Source of the DNA: Verrucomicrobiaceae bacterium
Lineage (GTDB): Bacteria; Verrucomicrobiota; Verrucomicrobiia; Verrucomicrobiales; Verrucomicrobiaceae
Assembly (NCBI GenBank): GCA_016713245.1
Contig: JADJPM010000005.1
Coordinates: 434,001 to 498,000 of the forward strand
DNA: 64,000 nt
Direction of reading: 5' to 3'
The translations under genes were made by a program, and so were the position numbers. Positions 26,205-33,495 of the stretch are shown here, piece by piece (position 1 is the stretch's first letter; the number at the start of each line of letters is the position of its first letter). The notes beneath the pieces were generated by a model. The model had not been told where the DNA came from. It did no database searches and was given only the letters and a program-made list of their open reading frames with translations.

Positions 26205-27119
26205 ATGGGCGAGTTTTTGACCTTTGACGAACTTTTGAACTGGGACGCAGTGGCGGGGCGCTTCAACCCGCAGGCGAGGCTTGCTGTGATCGGCGATCCG
26301 ATCACGCACTCGCGCAGCCCGCAGATGCACAATCCGGCGCTGAAGTCGCGTGGCATCGATGCTCAATACATTCGCGTGCAAGTGCCGCAGGGCCGGGTGG
26401 CGGAGGCATTCCGGCAGTTTGCCAAGTGTGGCTTCCTCGGGGTGAACATCACCATTCCGCACAAGTTTGAGGCGCTGGACGCCGTGGATGAAATGGATCC
26501 GCTGGCGCGGCAACTCGGTGCGGTGAACACGCTGGCGGTCCGTGACGGACGCCTTTTTGGCTACAACAGCGACGGCCCGGGCTTTTTGCGCAGTGTGAAG
26601 GAGGCATTCGGTGTCGAGGTGAAGGATCTGCGCGTGCTCGTGCTCGGTGCGGGCGGTGGTGCGGGACGTGCCGTGGCAGTTCAAAGTGCGCTGGAGGGAT
26701 GTCCGAAGCTCGTTTTGGCCAATCGCACGGCTTCGAAGGCCGAAACGCTGGCTGGCGAAGTGACAGCACTGTCACCGAAGACGGAGGTAAAACTGCTTTC
26801 GTGGACGGATGAGGCTGTGGCGGCCGTTCTGCCGGAGATCGATCTCATCGTAAACGCCACCTCGCTTGGCATGAAATCCGGCGATGCGAGGCTGGTGCCT
26901 GCGAACGCCTTGAACGCCAGTCACCTCGTCTTTGACATGGTTTATCGAGCGGATGGCGAGACGCCGCTGCTGGCGGATGCGAAGACGGCTGGTGCGAAGG
27001 TCGTGAATGGTCTCACCCTGCTGCTGTACCAGGGCGCGATCTCGTTTGAGCACTGGTTTGGCGGGGTGGCACCTTTGGAAGCGATGCGTGAGGGCTTGCG
27101 CAATGCCGCGAAGGCGTGA
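26205..27119 (+). CDS. aroE: Shikimate dehydrogenase
   Basis: A 304-residue NADP-dependent enzyme that reduces 3-dehydroshikimate to shikimate in aromatic amino-acid synthesis. Visible motifs: GDPITHSRSPQMHNPAL (shikimate-binding serines), NITIPHKFEALD with the catalytic Lys, GYNSDGPGF with the catalytic Asp, the Rossmann loop GAGGGAGRAV, NRTASKA for NADP, and VNGLTLLLYQGAISFEHWFG at the end. The frame is open far upstream; the ATG at 26205 is chosen because similarity begins about 20 residues later and it clears the divergent ThuA gene. The short zinc-ribbon membrane gene follows in 13 bp. Confidence 0.95.
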   Translation: MGEFLTFDELLNWDAVAGRFNPQARLAVIGDPITHSRSPQMHNPALKSRGIDAQYIRVQVPQGRVAEAFRQFAKCGFLGVNITIPHKFEALDAVDEMDPLARQLGAVNTLAVRDGRLFGYNSDGPGFLRSVKEAFGVEVKDLRVLVLGAGGGAGRAVAVQSALEGCPKLVLANRTASKAETLAGEVTALSPKTEVKLLSWTDEAVAAVLPEIDLIVNATSLGMKSGDARLVPANALNASHLVFDMVYRADGETPLLADAKTAGAKVVNGLTLLLYQGAISFEHWFGGVAPLEAMREGLRNAAKA

Positions 27120-27132
27120 AAGGTGCGTACTC

Positions 27133-27414
27133 ATGCTGAAAGCGAACCAGCACTTCATCTTAAGTTTCTTCGGGCCGCCCGTTTTCGCGGCGCTGGCATG
27201 CTATGGGGTCTATTTGCTGAATTTTTGGCTCGAAATGAAGACGCCCATGCTGATGACCGCGTTTCTGGTAACAGCGGTCATTTTCTATTTGCTCGGACGC
27301 TGGGCCATTCGAGCCTTCGTTCCCGTGCGTTGTCCTTACTGCAAAGGCCGCGCCTATGAGATCGAAGGCCGCGGCAATCGTTTTATGTGCCTCGTTTGTG
27401 GTCGGGATCATTGA
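27133..27414 (+). CDS. Small membrane protein with a C-terminal zinc ribbon
   Basis: A 93-residue protein starting MLKANQHFILSFFGPPVF. Two hydrophobic helices (about residues 8-30 and 38-56) are followed by VRCPYCKGRAYEIEGRGNRFMCLVCGRDH. The CPYC...CLVC arrangement is a classic zinc-ribbon knuckle pair. No named family is recognised. It is translated 13 bp after aroE and could be coupled to it. The cysteines probably face the cytoplasm, but topology is not certain. Confidence 0.7.
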   Translation: MLKANQHFILSFFGPPVFAALACYGVYLLNFWLEMKTPMLMTAFLVTAVIFYLLGRWAIRAFVPVRCPYCKGRAYEIEGRGNRFMCLVCGRDH

Positions 27415-27511
27415 ACTTGCACTTTGGGCCTTGATGGGCACCATCCCGGCGCGCTTTCCGGCCTTTCGACAGGCCTGATTCGGCACTCAACCCAACCCAA
27501 TCTCCAAGTTC

Positions 27512-28348
27512 GTGGTCAAAGCATCGTATTTCTCGCCCGGAGCCCTGCTGTTCTTCACCATTCATCTTCTCGCGGCCTCGGCTTTCTTCACGAAGCCAGA
27601 ACCTTGGATGCTGGTTTTAGCCGTTGGCCTTTTCCTCATTCGTAAATTTGGCATCACTGGCGGCTACCACCGCTATTTTTCCCATCGCTCCTACAAGACC
27701 TCGCGCTGGTTCCAGTTTGTGCTCGCTTGGTTAGGCGGCATGTCGGCGCAAAAAGGGGCGCTTTGGTGGGCTGCTCATCACCGCCACCATCACCAGCATT
27801 CCGACCAACCGGAGGACATCCACTCCGTGAAGCAGCAGGGCTTCTACTGGGCGCATGTCGGCTGGATCTTGGCCCCTGATTACGAGACGTTTGATGCCAA
27901 GCGGGTGAAGGACCTCACCAAATTCCCCGAGCTCGTCTTCCTAAACACCTACCACTTCATCCCCCCGCTTGTGCTGGCCCTGACCTGCTGGTGGCTGGGA
28001 GGGCTGACCGCCTTTTTGTGGTGCTTCTGCGTGAGTACCGTGGTGCTCTACCACACGACTTTCTTCATCAATTCCCTCTGCCACATGCTCGGCAAGCGCC
28101 GCTACGAGACGGGCGAATCGAGCAAAAACTCCCTCATTCTTGCCCTCGTCACCCTCGGTGAAGGCTGGCACAACAACCACCACTACTATCAGCACTGCGC
28201 CCGCCAGGGGTTCCGCTGGTGGGAGATCGACATCACCTACTACGTCCTCAAGGCACTCGGTTGGCTGCGCATCGTACATGACATCAAGGAACCGCCGAAG
28301 CATGTCGTAGAGGCCACCATCGACCGCGCAACCCCTACTGCGGCGTGA
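27512..28348 (+). CDS. Acyl-CoA/fatty-acid desaturase (delta-9 type)
   Basis: A 278-residue integral-membrane di-iron desaturase that introduces a double bond into acyl chains and so tunes membrane fluidity. The three histidine boxes are present and complete: HRYFSHRSY, HRHHHQHSD and EGWHNNHHYY, with four hydrophobic spans around them. The frame starts at a GTG (27512) because a stop lies only about 34 bp upstream in frame. There is no obvious Shine-Dalgarno, so a slightly later start is possible. The length is typical of the bacterial stearoyl-CoA-desaturase group. Confidence 0.92.
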   Translation: MVKASYFSPGALLFFTIHLLAASAFFTKPEPWMLVLAVGLFLIRKFGITGGYHRYFSHRSYKTSRWFQFVLAWLGGMSAQKGALWWAAHHRHHHQHSDQPEDIHSVKQQGFYWAHVGWILAPDYETFDAKRVKDLTKFPELVFLNTYHFIPPLVLALTCWWLGGLTAFLWCFCVSTVVLYHTTFFINSLCHMLGKRRYETGESSKNSLILALVTLGEGWHNNHHYYQHCARQGFRWWEIDITYYVLKALGWLRIVHDIKEPPKHVVEATIDRATPTAA

Positions 28349-28677
28349 GATTCCAGTGGGAAAACAACCGCAGGGAAGTCTTGGTCGAAAGAATTGTTGC
28401 CGTAAGGCATGAAAGCTCTTACTCTATGGCTGCGTTCGTTGCGCGGCACTGAGTGGATCGTTTTCTAATTTCCCTCAGAGGCCTTTCCAAGTTTCCCACT
28501 GCATGATTTGTCAATCCCAGCGCCCATACCATCCGGATTACCGGGGGAATGAGGCGCGTCTCATGCCGATGGCGGGCTGGTGCTGATGTATGATCCTGAA
28601 TGCACGCCCCCAGATGAAACCTTTTCCGCAGGATGGTTCCTGCTCGGAAAAATCGTAAACCAACACGGAGGTCAATT
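28349..28677. other. Intergenic region upstream of infC
   Basis: This 329-bp stretch between the desaturase and infC has no convincing protein-coding frame; a short minus-strand frame has no recognisable content. It should hold the infC promoter and a long 5' leader. I saw no standard riboswitch or attenuator that I could name. The infC Shine-Dalgarno lies at its end. Confidence 0.5.
28667..28671 (+). promoter_or_regulatory. Shine-Dalgarno GGAGG placed for an ATT start of infC
   Basis: GGAGG at 28667-28671 sits 6 nt before the ATT codon at 28678 (3 nt before the ATT at 28675). It decides the start: the only upstream in-frame ATG (28633) has no properly spaced site. infC of E. coli and many bacteria starts at AUU, used for autoregulation. 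Confidence 0.7.
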
Positions 28678-29688
28678 ATTAGCAATCCATTCCAAACCCT
28701 GAGCAGCGGACAATTCGGCGGCCTTCCGCCGCGGCCGCAACCACCCCAACCCGGAGCTTGGCAGCCGCGCCCTCAAGGCGGCACTGGGCCTCGACCGCTA
28801 GGAACGGGTGGGGCGGCAGGAACAACTGGTGGCATTCGCCCAGGAGGTATCCCTTCCGGCCCTCCTCAAAATCGCCCGCCCGGCCAAGGCTCAGGCGGCC
28901 CCCGACCCTTCGGCGGTGGTGGTGGTCAGGGTGGAAATCGTCCCGGTGGCCCAGGCGGTCGTGATCGCGACCGTGGTCGTCACTCCAATGAGCTGTATCG
29001 CGTCAACGAGCGCATCCGTGCGCCAAAAGTCCGCGTCGTCGAGGAGGATGGCCAGCATCAGCTCGGCATTCTGCCCACGCATCAGGCACTGCGCATTGCC
29101 CGTGAGCGTGGCTTGGACCTCGTGGAGGTCGCTCCGCAGGCCGATCCGCCGGTGTGCAAGATCGTCAACTACGGCAAATTCAAATACATCCAGGAGAAGC
29201 ACAAGAAGGAAGCCCACAAGCATCAAAAGGGCGGCAAGGTGAAGGAGATGAAATTCCGTATCGGCATCGATCCGCACGATTACCTCATCAAGATCACCCA
29301 CGCCGAAGACTTCCTCGCCGAAGGGCACAAAGTGCGCATCCAGCTCCAGTTCCGCGGCCGCCAGATGGCCCATCAGGAACTTGGCCATCTGCTCGCCGGC
29401 AAGATCAAGGAAGACCTCAAAACGATGGGGCAGTGCGACCAGGAGCCGAAAATGGCCGGGCGTAACATCAACATGCAGATCAGCCCGCTTCCGGGCCAGC
29501 AGCGTCATCGCAAGTTCAAGCCTCATCTCAAAGGCATCACCGAGCATCACGACCATAAGTTCACCGAAGGTCACGATCCACGTGAGAACAAGCACGACGA
29601 GGAAGATCACGACGACGAGCATCACGACGAAGCCCCGCGCCAGCCGCAGCCCCCGCCGAAGAAGGTCATCGAGGTGCCGCTCGAATAG
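28678..29688 (+). CDS. infC: Translation initiation factor IF-3 with extended tails
   Basis: A 336-residue protein whose centre is canonical IF-3: NERIRAPKVRVVEEDGQHQLGILPTHQALRIARERGLDLVEVAP, then VCKIVNYGKFKYIQEKHKKEAHKHQK, KEMKFRIGIDPHDY and the C-terminal domain 'FLAEGHKVRIQLQFRGRQMAH'. IF-3 binds 30S subunits and proofreads the start codon. About 110 N-terminal residues are Gly/Pro/Gln/Arg-rich, and about 50 C-terminal residues are His/Asp/Glu-rich; both extend well beyond the usual 170-180-residue protein. The ATT at 28678 is preferred as start because of a well-spaced GGAGG; the alternative ATG at 28633 adds 15 residues. rpmI and rplT do not follow, unlike in many bacteria. Confidence 0.93.
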   Translation: MSNPFQTLSSGQFGGLPPRPQPPQPGAWQPRPQGGTGPRPLGTGGAAGTTGGIRPGGIPSGPPQNRPPGQGSGGPRPFGGGGGQGGNRPGGPGGRDRDRGRHSNELYRVNERIRAPKVRVVEEDGQHQLGILPTHQALRIARERGLDLVEVAPQADPPVCKIVNYGKFKYIQEKHKKEAHKHQKGGKVKEMKFRIGIDPHDYLIKITHAEDFLAEGHKVRIQLQFRGRQMAHQELGHLLAGKIKEDLKTMGQCDQEPKMAGRNINMQISPLPGQQRHRKFKPHLKGITEHHDHKFTEGHDPRENKHDEEDHDDEHHDEAPRQPQPPPKKVIEVPLE

Positions 29689-29717
29689 GCTCCAAGCAGG
29701 CACTCACGATCAATCAC

Positions 29718-29751
29718 GAGGCGGAAGACGAAGGTCTTCCGCCTCTTTTTT
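29718..29751 (+). terminator. Rho-independent terminator of infC
   Basis: GAGGCGGAAGAC (29718-29729) pairs perfectly with GTCTTCCGCCTC (29734-29745) around a GAAG loop and is followed by six T residues. It lies between infC and the convergent rpe. Confidence 0.93.
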
Positions 29752-29755
29752 GCCC

Positions 29756-30430
29756 TCAAGCCACCGCAGCGGCCAGTTCACGCATCGCCTGGCCCATGTC
29801 CGGCGGACCGAAGGAAGATGTGCCGCAGACGAAGAGGTTCGCGCCGTGCTGCCTCGCGATGGGCGCGGTGTTGGTGTAGATGCCACCATCCACTTCGAGG
29901 TGTAATTTCAGGCCATGCTGATCGCGGTAATCGCGTGCGGCGGCTAGCTTTGGCATCGTTTCCTTCTCCATAAATGGCTGACCACCAAAACCGGGCACCA
30001 CCGTCATCACCAGCAGCAGGTCGATGTCGTTGACGAAGGGGAGCGCAGCTTCAAACGGCGTGCTGGGATGCAGCGCAATACCTGCGTGGAGACCGGCGGC
30101 ACGGATGCGCTTCAGCGTCTCAGCCACGGAGGAGTCGTAATTGGCCTCGACGTGGATGGTGATGTTATTCGCACCGGCTTTGATGAACCGCTCCAGGTAG
30201 TGATCCGCGCGATGAATCATCAAATGCACGTCGAGATACATACCCGTGCATTTCCGCACCGTTTGCACCATCTGCGGACCGAAGGAGATATTGTCCACAA
30301 AAGCGCCGTCCATCACATCGAGGTGCAGCCACTGCGCACCCGCGTCTTCAGCCCGTTTCACCTCCGCAGCCACTTTCGACCAGTCAGATGCCAGCAAGGA
30401 GGGGAGGATCAGGTTTGTCTCGTGCGTCAT
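29756..30430 (-). CDS. rpe: Ribulose-phosphate 3-epimerase
   Basis: A 224-residue TIM-barrel enzyme interconverting ribulose-5-phosphate and xylulose-5-phosphate in the pentose phosphate pathway. Motifs: PSLLASDWSK, the metal/catalytic LHLDVMDGAFVDNISFGP, DVHLMIHRADHY, VMTVVPGFGGQPFM and the phosphate-binding VDGGIYTNTAP...GTSSFG. All the usual His/Asp metal ligands are visible. The length is normal. The start at 30430 is an ATG directly in front of the conserved N-terminus. It is convergent with infC and divergent from tadA. Confidence 0.96.
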   Translation of the reverse strand: MTHETNLILPSLLASDWSKVAAEVKRAEDAGAQWLHLDVMDGAFVDNISFGPQMVQTVRKCTGMYLDVHLMIHRADHYLERFIKAGANNITIHVEANYDSSVAETLKRIRAAGLHAGIALHPSTPFEAALPFVNDIDLLLVMTVVPGFGGQPFMEKETMPKLAAARDYRDQHGLKLHLEVDGGIYTNTAPIARQHGANLFVCGTSSFGPPDMGQAMRELAAAVA

Positions 30431-30456
30431 GCGGCACCTTTAAAGGGCCGGGCTTC

Positions 30457-30477
30457 CAAGTTTCAAGTTTCAAGTTT
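30457..30477. repeat. Three perfect CAAGTTT heptamers
   Basis: CAAGTTT is repeated three times in a row in the 74-bp gap between the divergent rpe and tadA genes. It is a short simple repeat and its role is unknown. Confidence 0.6.
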
Positions 30478-30504
30478 CGCGAACCACGTTAACAAAGCGA
30501 CATC

Positions 30505-31056
30505 TTGAGCCTGGAACCTGATATTCTCATCCTCGACGACGCCTATTTCATGCGGGAAGCTCTGCGGCAGGCCCGCAAAGCCGCCCGGCAGCATGAAGTG
30601 CCCATCGGAGCCGTCATCGTGCACGAAGGAACCGTCATCGCGAGAGCTTGGAACCAAGTCGAGACCCTCAAGGATGCCACCGCACACTCCGAGATGCTCG
30701 CCCTCACCCAAGCTCAGAGCGCCGTTGGCGATTGGCGGCTCACCGATTGCGATCTTTATGTCACCAAAGAGCCCTGCCCCATGTGTGCCGGAGCCATCAT
30801 GCACTGCCGTGTGCGGCGCGTGATCTTCGGCTGCCCCGATCCCAAAGGCGGCGGCGCGGGCGGCTTCTGGAACCTCCTCCAGGCCCCGAATTTGAATCAT
30901 CGCTGCGAAATCACCCAGGGCGTGCTCCAAGACGACTGCGTCATGATCCTGAAGGAATTCTTCGCTGAGGCTCGCAAACGACGTGCCGAAGGTCGCGAGC
31001 ACCAAAAAGGCATCGCAGGCACATCTGCAGATGCTTTGCGCTTCGATGGACCTTGA
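30505..31056 (+). CDS. tadA: tRNA adenosine-34 deaminase / nucleoside deaminase
   Basis: A 183-residue CDA-fold zinc deaminase, probably converting A34 to inosine in tRNA-Arg(ACG). MREALRQARKAARQHEVPIGAVIVHEGTVIARAWNQ is the TadA opening, TAHSEMLAL holds the zinc His and proton-shuttle Glu, and EPCPMCAGAIMHCRVRRVIFG holds the two zinc cysteines. The usual H-A-E is H-S-E here, a conservative change next to the catalytic Glu. The start is uncertain: a TTG at 30505 reads MSLEPDILILDDAYFM, and the ATG at 30550 would remove part of the first strand, so TTG or another near codon is more likely. Confidence 0.85.
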   Translation: MSLEPDILILDDAYFMREALRQARKAARQHEVPIGAVIVHEGTVIARAWNQVETLKDATAHSEMLALTQAQSAVGDWRLTDCDLYVTKEPCPMCAGAIMHCRVRRVIFGCPDPKGGGAGGFWNLLQAPNLNHRCEITQGVLQDDCVMILKEFFAEARKRRAEGREHQKGIAGTSADALRFDGP

Positions 31057-31061
31057 GCCAC

Positions 31062-31241
31062 CTACTTGCGGTTCCAGTGCCCCAGCTTCACCTGATAGTC
31101 CGGCGTGTGGGCACCTGACTTCACATGATTGATGAGGTGCGTCACCACGAGTTCGCCGTTTTGCATGACGACCCGTAAATCAGCTCGATCCCCCTCTTTG
31201 AGTTCCATTCCTTTGCGCAAAGCAGCAGTGATTCGGGTCAT
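31062..31241 (-). CDS. Small protein, possibly AbrB/SpoVT-like fold
   Basis: A 59-residue frame starting MTRITAALRKGMELKEGDRADLRVVMQNGELVVTHL. The 'KGMELKEGDRADLRV...NGELVV' segment resembles the swapped-hairpin AbrB pattern (LxLKEGDxxxxxxxxGxLVL), but the protein is too short to be sure and no toxin partner is adjacent. It ends 5 bp from the end of convergent tadA. A longer frame to 31355 exists without extra similarity. It could be a small regulator or DNA-binding antitoxin-like protein, or a chance frame. Confidence 0.4.
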   Translation of the reverse strand: MTRITAALRKGMELKEGDRADLRVVMQNGELVVTHLINHVKSGAHTPDYQVKLGHWNRK

Positions 31242-31347
31242 GCGGGTGCGTAGTCGGCATTCGGCGCTTCGACAAGGAGCGAAGTGAATGCATTTCGGTG
31301 CTGCTTTCTCCTTTCGTATGTTGTGATTGCCCGGGTATCTTGGCCTC

Positions 31348-31752
31348 ATGTTCACGGTTCACCTCGCTGTCACCTGGTTCATTGTCGGACTCATCTGGGT
31401 CGTCCAGCTCATCGTTTATCCGCAATTCCTACGCGTAGGCGCGGCGGATTTTCGGGCCTATCACTTCTCCCACTGCCTGCGTATCGGCTTCATGATCGTG
31501 CCGTTGGTGCTGTTGGAGGCGGGATCAGCCGCGTGGTTGCTCTACGAAGGTCTGCGCAGCATGCCGTTTCTCATCAGTCTGGGCATGATTCCGCTGATCG
31601 GCCTCAGCACAGCCTTCTGGCAGGCCCCCATGCATACACAACTGATGCAGGGCAGACGCGATGACGTGATCCGGCGACTGATCCTGACGAATTGGGTTCG
31701 CACACTGGCGTGGACCGCACGAGGCGTGCTTCTACTCGTGGTGGTGCATTAG
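31348..31752 (+). CDS. Four-helix integral membrane protein of unknown function
   Basis: A 134-residue hydrophobic protein starting MFTVHLAVTWFIVGLIWVVQLIVYPQF. About four membrane spans are seen, near residues 5-24, 47-66, 72-90 and 114-131, with charged loops (QGRRDDVIRRLI). The HLAVTWFIVGLIWVVQLIVYPQF opening is like a family of small membrane proteins of unknown function found in several phyla. Its last 21 bases overlap the end of convergent bioD. Confidence 0.7.
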   Translation: MFTVHLAVTWFIVGLIWVVQLIVYPQFLRVGAADFRAYHFSHCLRIGFMIVPLVLLEAGSAAWLLYEGLRSMPFLISLGMIPLIGLSTAFWQAPMHTQLMQGRRDDVIRRLILTNWVRTLAWTARGVLLLVVVH

Positions 31753-32382
31753 CGGCCACTCGATCTCGGTCTCACCGTGCATGATCTCGGCGAGGACGGG
31801 CACATCGGGGAGGAAGTGCTGAAGAACCATGCGGTTGCTGATGCTGGCAGGATCTCGCTCGTCCTGAACTTGGTTTAAAATGAGGCCGGCGCAGGTGAGG
31901 CCACGCGCCTGGATGTTTTTGACGGTGAGCAAGGTGTGATTGAGGCAGCCGAGCTTGTTGTTCACGACGACAATGACGGGCAGGGCGAGGCGTTGGGCGA
32001 GGTCTGCCATGGTAGAGAACTCATTGAGCGGCACTTCCCAACCACCAGCACCTTCAACGAGGACATGCTCATGCCGCGCAGCGAGGGCGTGAAAGGCGGT
32101 GACGAGTTCGGTGGCATCAAAACGGCGGTTTTCCATCATCGCGGCGGCGTAGGGCGCGGCGGGGATCTTGAGCCAGACAGGGTTCACCTCGTCCAAACCA
32201 AGCCCCGATGGGCTGAAACTGGCATTGAGGAGGTGGATGGCATCGTCACGCGAACCGCAAACGAGCGGTTTATAGCCTGCTGCGGTTTTTTCGGCGCGTT
32301 TGAGGGCTTCCAGCAAGAGGCATGTGACGTAGGTTTTGCCTGCATCGGTATCCGTGCCGGTGATGAAGTAATGATTGGGCAT
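31732..32382 (-). CDS. bioD: ATP-dependent dethiobiotin synthetase
   Basis: A 216-residue P-loop enzyme that closes the ureido ring of biotin using CO2 and ATP. The N-terminal FITGTDTDAGKTYVTCLLLEAL is the BioD Walker A. GYKPLVCG carries the conserved Lys, VLVEGAGGWEVPL the glycine-rich active-site block, and VVVNNKLGCLNHTLLTV follows. The length is typical. No other bio gene is in the window. It starts 6 bp after the rlpA stop, at the downstream end of the long minus-strand envelope run. The C-terminus ends in MHHHE and overlaps a convergent membrane-protein gene by 21 bp. Confidence 0.93.
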   Translation of the reverse strand: MPNHYFITGTDTDAGKTYVTCLLLEALKRAEKTAAGYKPLVCGSRDDAIHLLNASFSPSGLGLDEVNPVWLKIPAAPYAAAMMENRRFDATELVTAFHALAARHEHVLVEGAGGWEVPLNEFSTMADLAQRLALPVIVVVNNKLGCLNHTLLTVKNIQARGLTCAGLILNQVQDERDPASISNRMVLQHFLPDVPVLAEIMHGETEIEWPLMHHHE

Positions 32383-32388
32383 GCGGGG

Positions 32389-32787
32389 CTACTGGAGGCG
32401 ATCAATGCGCACGCGGCAGATGCCTTGGGATTTGCTCAGGCCGATGGATTCGGCGGCTTTCGGCGTGAGATCGATGATGCGGCCGCGGATGTAGGGACCG
32501 CGATCATTGATGCGGATGACGACCCAACGGCCGTTGTGAAGATTGGTACAGCGGACGAGGCAACCGAGCGGCCAGTGACGATGAGCAGCCGTGAAGGCGG
32601 AGGCGCTAAAGCGCTCTCCACTGGCGGTGCGGTGGTCCGTGTAAAGGGAGGCGATGCCGTGCTGGCTCTCGACGATGCGTGCGGCGGCTTGGGGAACCGG
32701 CGGTTTGGGGGAGGAACAGGAGGCGAGGAGACTGCCAAACACAGCCGCCAGAATGCAGAAAACCGAATGACGAACGGTTGTCGTCAT
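32389..32787 (-). CDS. rlpA: RlpA-like septal-ring lipoprotein
   Basis: A 132-residue lipoprotein; the lipobox LLASC sets the start at 32787. The mature part is a single double-psi beta-barrel (DPBB): GIASLYTDHRTASGERFSASAFTAAHRHWPLGCLVRCTNLHNGRWVVIRINDRGPYIRGRIIDLTPKAAESIG. This holds the GxASxY, TASGE, HxxxPxG and NDRGPF/Y blocks of RlpA, a lytic transglycosylase acting on stripped glycan strands. The C-terminal SPOR domain of E. coli RlpA is absent, so this is a minimal form. It lies between hpf and bioD. Confidence 0.88.
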   Translation of the reverse strand: MTTTVRHSVFCILAAVFGSLLASCSSPKPPVPQAAARIVESQHGIASLYTDHRTASGERFSASAFTAAHRHWPLGCLVRCTNLHNGRWVVIRINDRGPYIRGRIIDLTPKAAESIGLSKSQGICRVRIDRLQ

Positions 32788-32822
32788 TCGGTGAAGATGT
32801 TTCGGGCTGGGTGCCAATTTGA

Positions 32823-33422
32823 TCATTTCTGCGCGGCGGTATCTTCCGGATGGATGAGACCGTAATCGCCATCCTGGCGGCGGAAGAGGATGGCCAGCTT
32901 GTGATTCTGCTGATCGTGGAAGACCACGAAGGGGCGCTGGCTAATCTCGAGATCGACGATGGCCTCATCGGGGAAGAGCGGACGGATTTTGTAGGACTCC
33001 TCGTGGACGTAGGCTGGCGTGACGTGCTCCTGCTCACCCTGGTGAACGGATTCCTCGTGAATGACGTGCTCCTGGATGTGGCGGATGGAGCCGTCTTTGC
33101 GCGGCCGATGGCTCTTGAGCAGGCGTGTCTTAAATTTCCGCATGCGGCGGGCGATCTTGCTGATGCTCTCGTCGATGGAGGCGTAGATGTCCTCGGTGGT
33201 GGACTTCACTTCGATGACGATGTGATTGGCGCAGAAGAGAATGATTTCGGCCATCTGGCGGTGGTGCCCCTGCACGTCGAGAATCACTTTGGCCTCAATG
33301 ATGCGCGGGTAGTCGAGATGGAGGCCCTCGATTTTCTTATGCGCATACTCACGAATGGCCTGGGTGATCTCGACGTGGCGGCCAGTGACGATGATGGGGA
33401 GGTTGACGTTGTGGACTTGCAT
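32823..33422 (-). CDS. hpf: Long ribosome hibernation-promoting factor
   Basis: A 199-residue protein. The N-terminal half (NLPIIVTGRHVEITQAIREYAHKKIEGL, then YASIDESISKIARRMRKFKTRLLK) is the S30AE domain that blocks the 30S decoding site. The C-terminal part (KIRPLFPDEAIVDLEISQRPFVVFHDQQNHKLAILFRRQDGDYGLIHPE) is the dimerisation domain of long HPF, which pairs 70S ribosomes into 100S dimers. A His/Glu-rich linker joins them. It follows lptB, as hpf follows lptB-rpoN in proteobacteria, but rpoN is missing here. Confidence 0.93.
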   Translation of the reverse strand: MQVHNVNLPIIVTGRHVEITQAIREYAHKKIEGLHLDYPRIIEAKVILDVQGHHRQMAEIILFCANHIVIEVKSTTEDIYASIDESISKIARRMRKFKTRLLKSHRPRKDGSIRHIQEHVIHEESVHQGEQEHVTPAYVHEESYKIRPLFPDEAIVDLEISQRPFVVFHDQQNHKLAILFRRQDGDYGLIHPEDTAAQK

Positions 33423-33461
33423 GGTGGTTTGGGGTTAAAGATGGCTGGTGCGCTTTGGAAT

Positions 33462-33490
33462 ATTCAATGTTGGACGCTGGATGTTCAAGG
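33462..33490. repeat. Short imperfect repeat in the lptB-hpf gap
   Basis: ATTCAATGTTGGA followed by CGCTGGATGTTCAAGG has a decamer-like, partly palindromic build (ATGTTGGA / TGGATGTT). It fills much of the 73-bp gap between lptB and hpf. No function can be assigned. Confidence 0.35.
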
Positions 33491-33495
33491 ACAGG

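Noticed and set aside
28419..28685. Minus-strand frame of 88 codons between the desaturase and infC
   Set aside because: No recognisable content and it covers the probable infC leader.
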